NCBI GenBank assembly: GCA_003559475.1
Contig: PWLF01000124.1
Span: 1 to 35,590 of the forward strand
Reading direction: 5' to 3'
DNA from: Bacteroidales bacterium
GTDB lineage: Bacteria > Bacteroidota > Bacteroidia > Bacteroidales > UBA7960
Length of the DNA: 35,590 bases
Below, one piece after another: positions 32,798-35,590 of the stretch. Numbering within the stretch: position 1 is the first letter of the stretch; each line of letters begins with the position of its first letter. The notes under the pieces were generated by a model, which made no database searches, had not been told where the DNA came from, and worked only from the letters and a program-made list of their open reading frames with translations. The position numbers and the translations under genes are program-made.

Positions 32798-35431
32798 TTA
32801 ATTTATAATTTGAATTCTTTTATTAACAATATTTCCGGAGGAGTGTTCTATTTGAAGAATAAATACTCCATTACTATAATTATAAAATTCAAGAGTTTTA
32901 TTATAATCGTAAACTTCAAAATAATCTGTAGTTACTCCGGTAATATTTAACACTTTAATTTTGTCAATTTTTTCAGATGAATTAACTGTAATTTTATCAC
33001 TTGCCGGATTAGGGTAAACAGACAGTTCTATTTCATCCTCCACATTATTAATATAGCTATCTTCGGCAATCAAAATAATTTCAATAGTTTCATCTTGTTC
33101 AGCTCTAACTGTTCTTGTAAAAGTAATATATCCTTCTTTTTCAACCTTAACTCCATATAAGCCAGTATCAAAAACTTGTATATCATATTCTCCCGGGTCA
33201 TATTCAGTATTGTCGAATGTAACTATAGCATCAGTTATTTCTTCGCCAAATTCGTCTTTAATATCAAACGTTATAATAATAGGATCTTCCATTACAATAT
33301 TTATAACCGTATCTTGCTGAATGTCAGCTTCTCCTCTATATGTCAAATATCGTCCATGGTTTCTAATTTCGAAATTATATAATCCAAGTTCCTGGGGTCT
33401 TATTTCATATATACCTTGAGGTATAACTTCATCACCAAAAACAATAATAGAATTTCTTATTTCTTCTCCTTGATTGTTTTCTATTTCAAATAATACAACC
33501 GGTGCATTTTGTAATATTATTTCGATTATTGTATCACCTTCAACATCAATTTCATCATTTAATATAAGGTAATCCTCTCTTTCAATACTAAAGTTATAGG
33601 TTCGTTGCTCAGAGGCCTTAACATTATATTCCCCTTGTTGATATTCTTTATCATTAAATGTTATAGTGGCATCTTCAATCTCATTGCTCTCTTCATCGAA
33701 AATTTGAAAAGTAAGGTTATATGCGTCTTCCATAACAATATTTAACGTTGTATCGCTATCAACAGTAACCACATCTTCATAAGTTAAGAATCCGTATTTT
33801 TGTATTTTTATGTTAATATCTTTATTTCCTTTATCTTTAAGCAAAAACTCGTATTTGCCGGGTTGTTTATTATACCCATCAATAGTGATTAGTGCATTCT
33901 TAATACTATCTCCGTTTACATCCTCTAATACAAAATCTACTAAAATATGATTACCAGCCATTTCAAAAGCGGCTAAAATATCAAGGGCTCCATAACCTAG
34001 TTTCCCGATATAATCCGGATTATGGTCATATAAGTCTGTTCTGGCACTTCTAAGTAAAATATCTCTTAAATGGCTATTATTAAACTCTCCATAGAAGTGA
34101 GAAACAAGGAGTGCTGCTGCACCGGAAACTTGTGGGGTAGCTAAAGAAGTACCAGTATAAGCTGAATAAGTATTATTAATATCAGCAGATGTTATATTAG
34201 AGCCTGGCGCTGTAATATCTACCCAATTTCCATAAGTAGATATTCCACTCTTTTCTCCTCTATTATTATGTGCAGCGACAGCTATTCCGGTTTCGTATGC
34301 AGCGGGATATCTTAATCTTTCTTGACTATCATTTCCTGCTCCAAAAATGGATATTCCACCATTTAACGCATCACCTCCACCTTCTTTTTGAAAATATTCA
34401 ATAGCATTTGTTAACATTTGAGGTAATGTAGTTTGATCAATAATCCAACTATTTGAAGTAATTGCCACACCGTTATCAGCTGCATAAAGAAATGCTGCTA
34501 ATATATCAAACGCCCCTCCTGAAATATCAAGCGCCATTAATCTAACACCATCATTTTCTCCACTTCCTCCGGCTATTCCGGCTACTCCAAGATCGTTATT
34601 AGATACTGCAGATATGATTCCTCCGACATGTGTACCATGAAAATGTTTTGTTGTTTCAAGACTATCCATACCGATATATTCCCACATATTCCCTTCCAGG
34701 TCAGCATGATCAAATTGCATTCCGACATCAATAACAGCAACAATTACATCCGGATTTCCTTTTTCTATTTCCCAAGCAGCCTCAACGTTAATATCCCATC
34801 CTTCAATACCGGGATTAGCACCTATTGTTTGTCCTGTATTATTAAGATGCCATTGTTGATTATATAAAGGATCATTAGGACTCCATTTTGAATTATTATC
34901 ATTTTTATTATTATCAAAAACTTTTGATTTTTCCGGTTTATTTAGATGTATTTTAAATGAAGGCTCTGCTATTTCTATTACTCGCAGTTTCTCGTATTCA
35001 GAAACTGCTTGTTCAATAGAGACATTATCATCTATTTTAATCTCGTACCACAAATGCAGGCCATATTCTCTATGAAGATTTTTATTATTGACAGAAGCTT
35101 CTGATTTATCATATAAAGAGGCTATTATTTTATTATACTTATTTGCTTTGTATTTTTTATTTAGCTTATCAAGTTCAACAACTCCAGTTTTTATGTAATT
35201 ATTATTTTGATGCTTGAAAAAATCACATTCAAGAGCCTTCTCCATTGAACGATCAAACTTTACAATAATTTTTCCTTTATAATAAGAACCTTCTGACAAT
35301 ATAGAATTGCTTGAATCATCAATAATATTACTACTATTTAAAGAATTCAAAGACAAAAAGGCTATAAAGAAAAAAAATATTATAAAATTTAAATTTTTAA
35401 TAACCAATTTTTTTAATTCAGTATTTATCAT
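32798..35431 (-). CDS. Subtilisin-like (S8) protease with four C-terminal beta-sandwich repeats and T9SS sorting domain
   Basis: A secreted serine protease of 877 residues. It has an N-terminal hydrophobic export segment (about 15-32), a propeptide (about 50-165, from GKIIVKF), and a catalytic domain (about 185-490) with the intact triad Asp235 (VAVIDVG), His268 (HGTHVGG) and Ser429 (GTSLATP), plus Asn367 for the oxyanion hole. Four tandem repeats of about 73 residues (498-570, 572-643, 645-716, 718-790) follow. Each resembles a carboxypeptidase-regulatory-like fold, with an xATITFxxxEYxxGEY-like core and an ending Ile-Val-Met-Glu-Asp or Ile-Ile-Leu. The YPNP motif at 807-810 opens a type A sorting domain. 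Export through T9SS to the cell surface is expected. Confidence 0.93.
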   Translation of the reverse strand: MINTELKKLVIKNLNFIIFFFFIAFLSLNSLNSSNIIDDSSNSILSEGSYYKGKIIVKFDRSMEKALECDFFKHQNNNYIKTGVVELDKLNKKYKANKYNKIIASLYDKSEASVNNKNLHREYGLHLWYEIKIDDNVSIEQAVSEYEKLRVIEIAEPSFKIHLNKPEKSKVFDNNKNDNNSKWSPNDPLYNQQWHLNNTGQTIGANPGIEGWDINVEAAWEIEKGNPDVIVAVIDVGMQFDHADLEGNMWEYIGMDSLETTKHFHGTHVGGIISAVSNNDLGVAGIAGGSGENDGVRLMALDISGGAFDILAAFLYAADNGVAITSNSWIIDQTTLPQMLTNAIEYFQKEGGGDALNGGISIFGAGNDSQERLRYPAAYETGIAVAAHNNRGEKSGISTYGNWVDITAPGSNITSADINNTYSAYTGTSLATPQVSGAAALLVSHFYGEFNNSHLRDILLRSARTDLYDHNPDYIGKLGYGALDILAAFEMAGNHILVDFVLEDVNGDSIKNALITIDGYNKQPGKYEFLLKDKGNKDINIKIQKYGFLTYEDVVTVDSDTTLNIVMEDAYNLTFQIFDEESNEIEDATITFNDKEYQQGEYNVKASEQRTYNFSIEREDYLILNDEIDVEGDTIIEIILQNAPVVLFEIENNQGEEIRNSIIVFGDEVIPQGIYEIRPQELGLYNFEIRNHGRYLTYRGEADIQQDTVINIVMEDPIIITFDIKDEFGEEITDAIVTFDNTEYDPGEYDIQVFDTGLYGVKVEKEGYITFTRTVRAEQDETIEIILIAEDSYINNVEDEIELSVYPNPASDKITVNSSEKIDKIKVLNITGVTTDYFEVYDYNKTLEFYNYSNGVFILQIEHSSGNIVNKRIQIIN

Positions 35432-35590
35432 AATTGAATATTTTTGATTTTTAGATAAATAATGTTAATAAAAAACCGACTCCCACTATAGTTTAACAAT
35501 TAAAATATAATTATGCAAACAAATATTACTACTAAACTAAAAATTATATAAAGAACGATTTTAGGGTTAAGTGTATAGCTACACTTAAAA

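Noticed and set aside
32714-32950. 78-codon plus-strand ORF
   Set aside because: It is made of the protease terminator hairpin and the reverse of the protease C-terminus; its product is low-complexity.

Overview
The window comes from an AT-rich member of the Bacteroidota. Several independent signs agree. Promoters carry the phylum's TAnnTTTG -7 box, and two also have a TTTG -33 box. Most genes lack Shine-Dalgarno sequences. Two large exported proteins end in type IX secretion (T9SS) sorting domains with a YPNP motif. A TonB-dependent receptor has the carboxypeptidase-regulatory-like N-terminal domain usual in this phylum. I cannot place the organism below phylum level.

Layout. Positions 1-418 are the 5' part of a group II intron on the minus strand, cut by the window edge. 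Positions 950-7956 (minus) are a tryptophan operon in the order trpE-trpD-trpC-trpF/trpB fusion-trpA-aroF. It has no trpG. Upstream, at 8001-8147, lies what reads as a complete ribosome-mediated attenuator: a 21-codon leader peptide with three consecutive Trp codons, competing hairpins and an intrinsic terminator. Positions 8329-10708 (plus) hold a small secreted protein, ruvB and queG.

A tRNA-Phe gene follows at 10858. Its 3' end and the first part of its terminator are repeated 2.58 kb further on, at 13497. The DNA between the copies carries only a type IV abortive-infection pair, an AbiEi-like antitoxin and an AbiEii nucleotidyltransferase toxin, with operator-like repeats before each gene. 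This looks like a small defence island left at, or mobilised into, a tRNA attachment site. It has no integrase of its own.

Positions 13623-19659 (minus) hold a TonB-dependent receptor with a small His-rich partner (probably metal uptake), a GapN-like aldehyde dehydrogenase and cysS. Positions 19863-28796 (minus) are one gene for a 2977-residue secreted protein with LamG-like domains, about three repeated supermodules and a T9SS tail. A regulatory gap separates it from the plus-strand rpsF-rpsR-rplI operon, which ends in a terminator touching the start codon of a TrmH/SpoU rRNA methyltransferase gene. The window closes with a Cys/Met-metabolism PLP enzyme and a T9SS-exported subtilisin-like protease, both on the minus strand.

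Functionally, the trp operon runs from DAHP synthesis to tryptophan, apart from the shared shikimate steps and the missing glutaminase subunit, and appears to be controlled by charged tRNA-Trp supply. The most notable observations are the trp attenuator, the tRNA-bounded AbiE island with its paired operators, and the aberrant T-arm of the tRNA-Phe. All calls come from reading the sequence; no database search or folding program was run.
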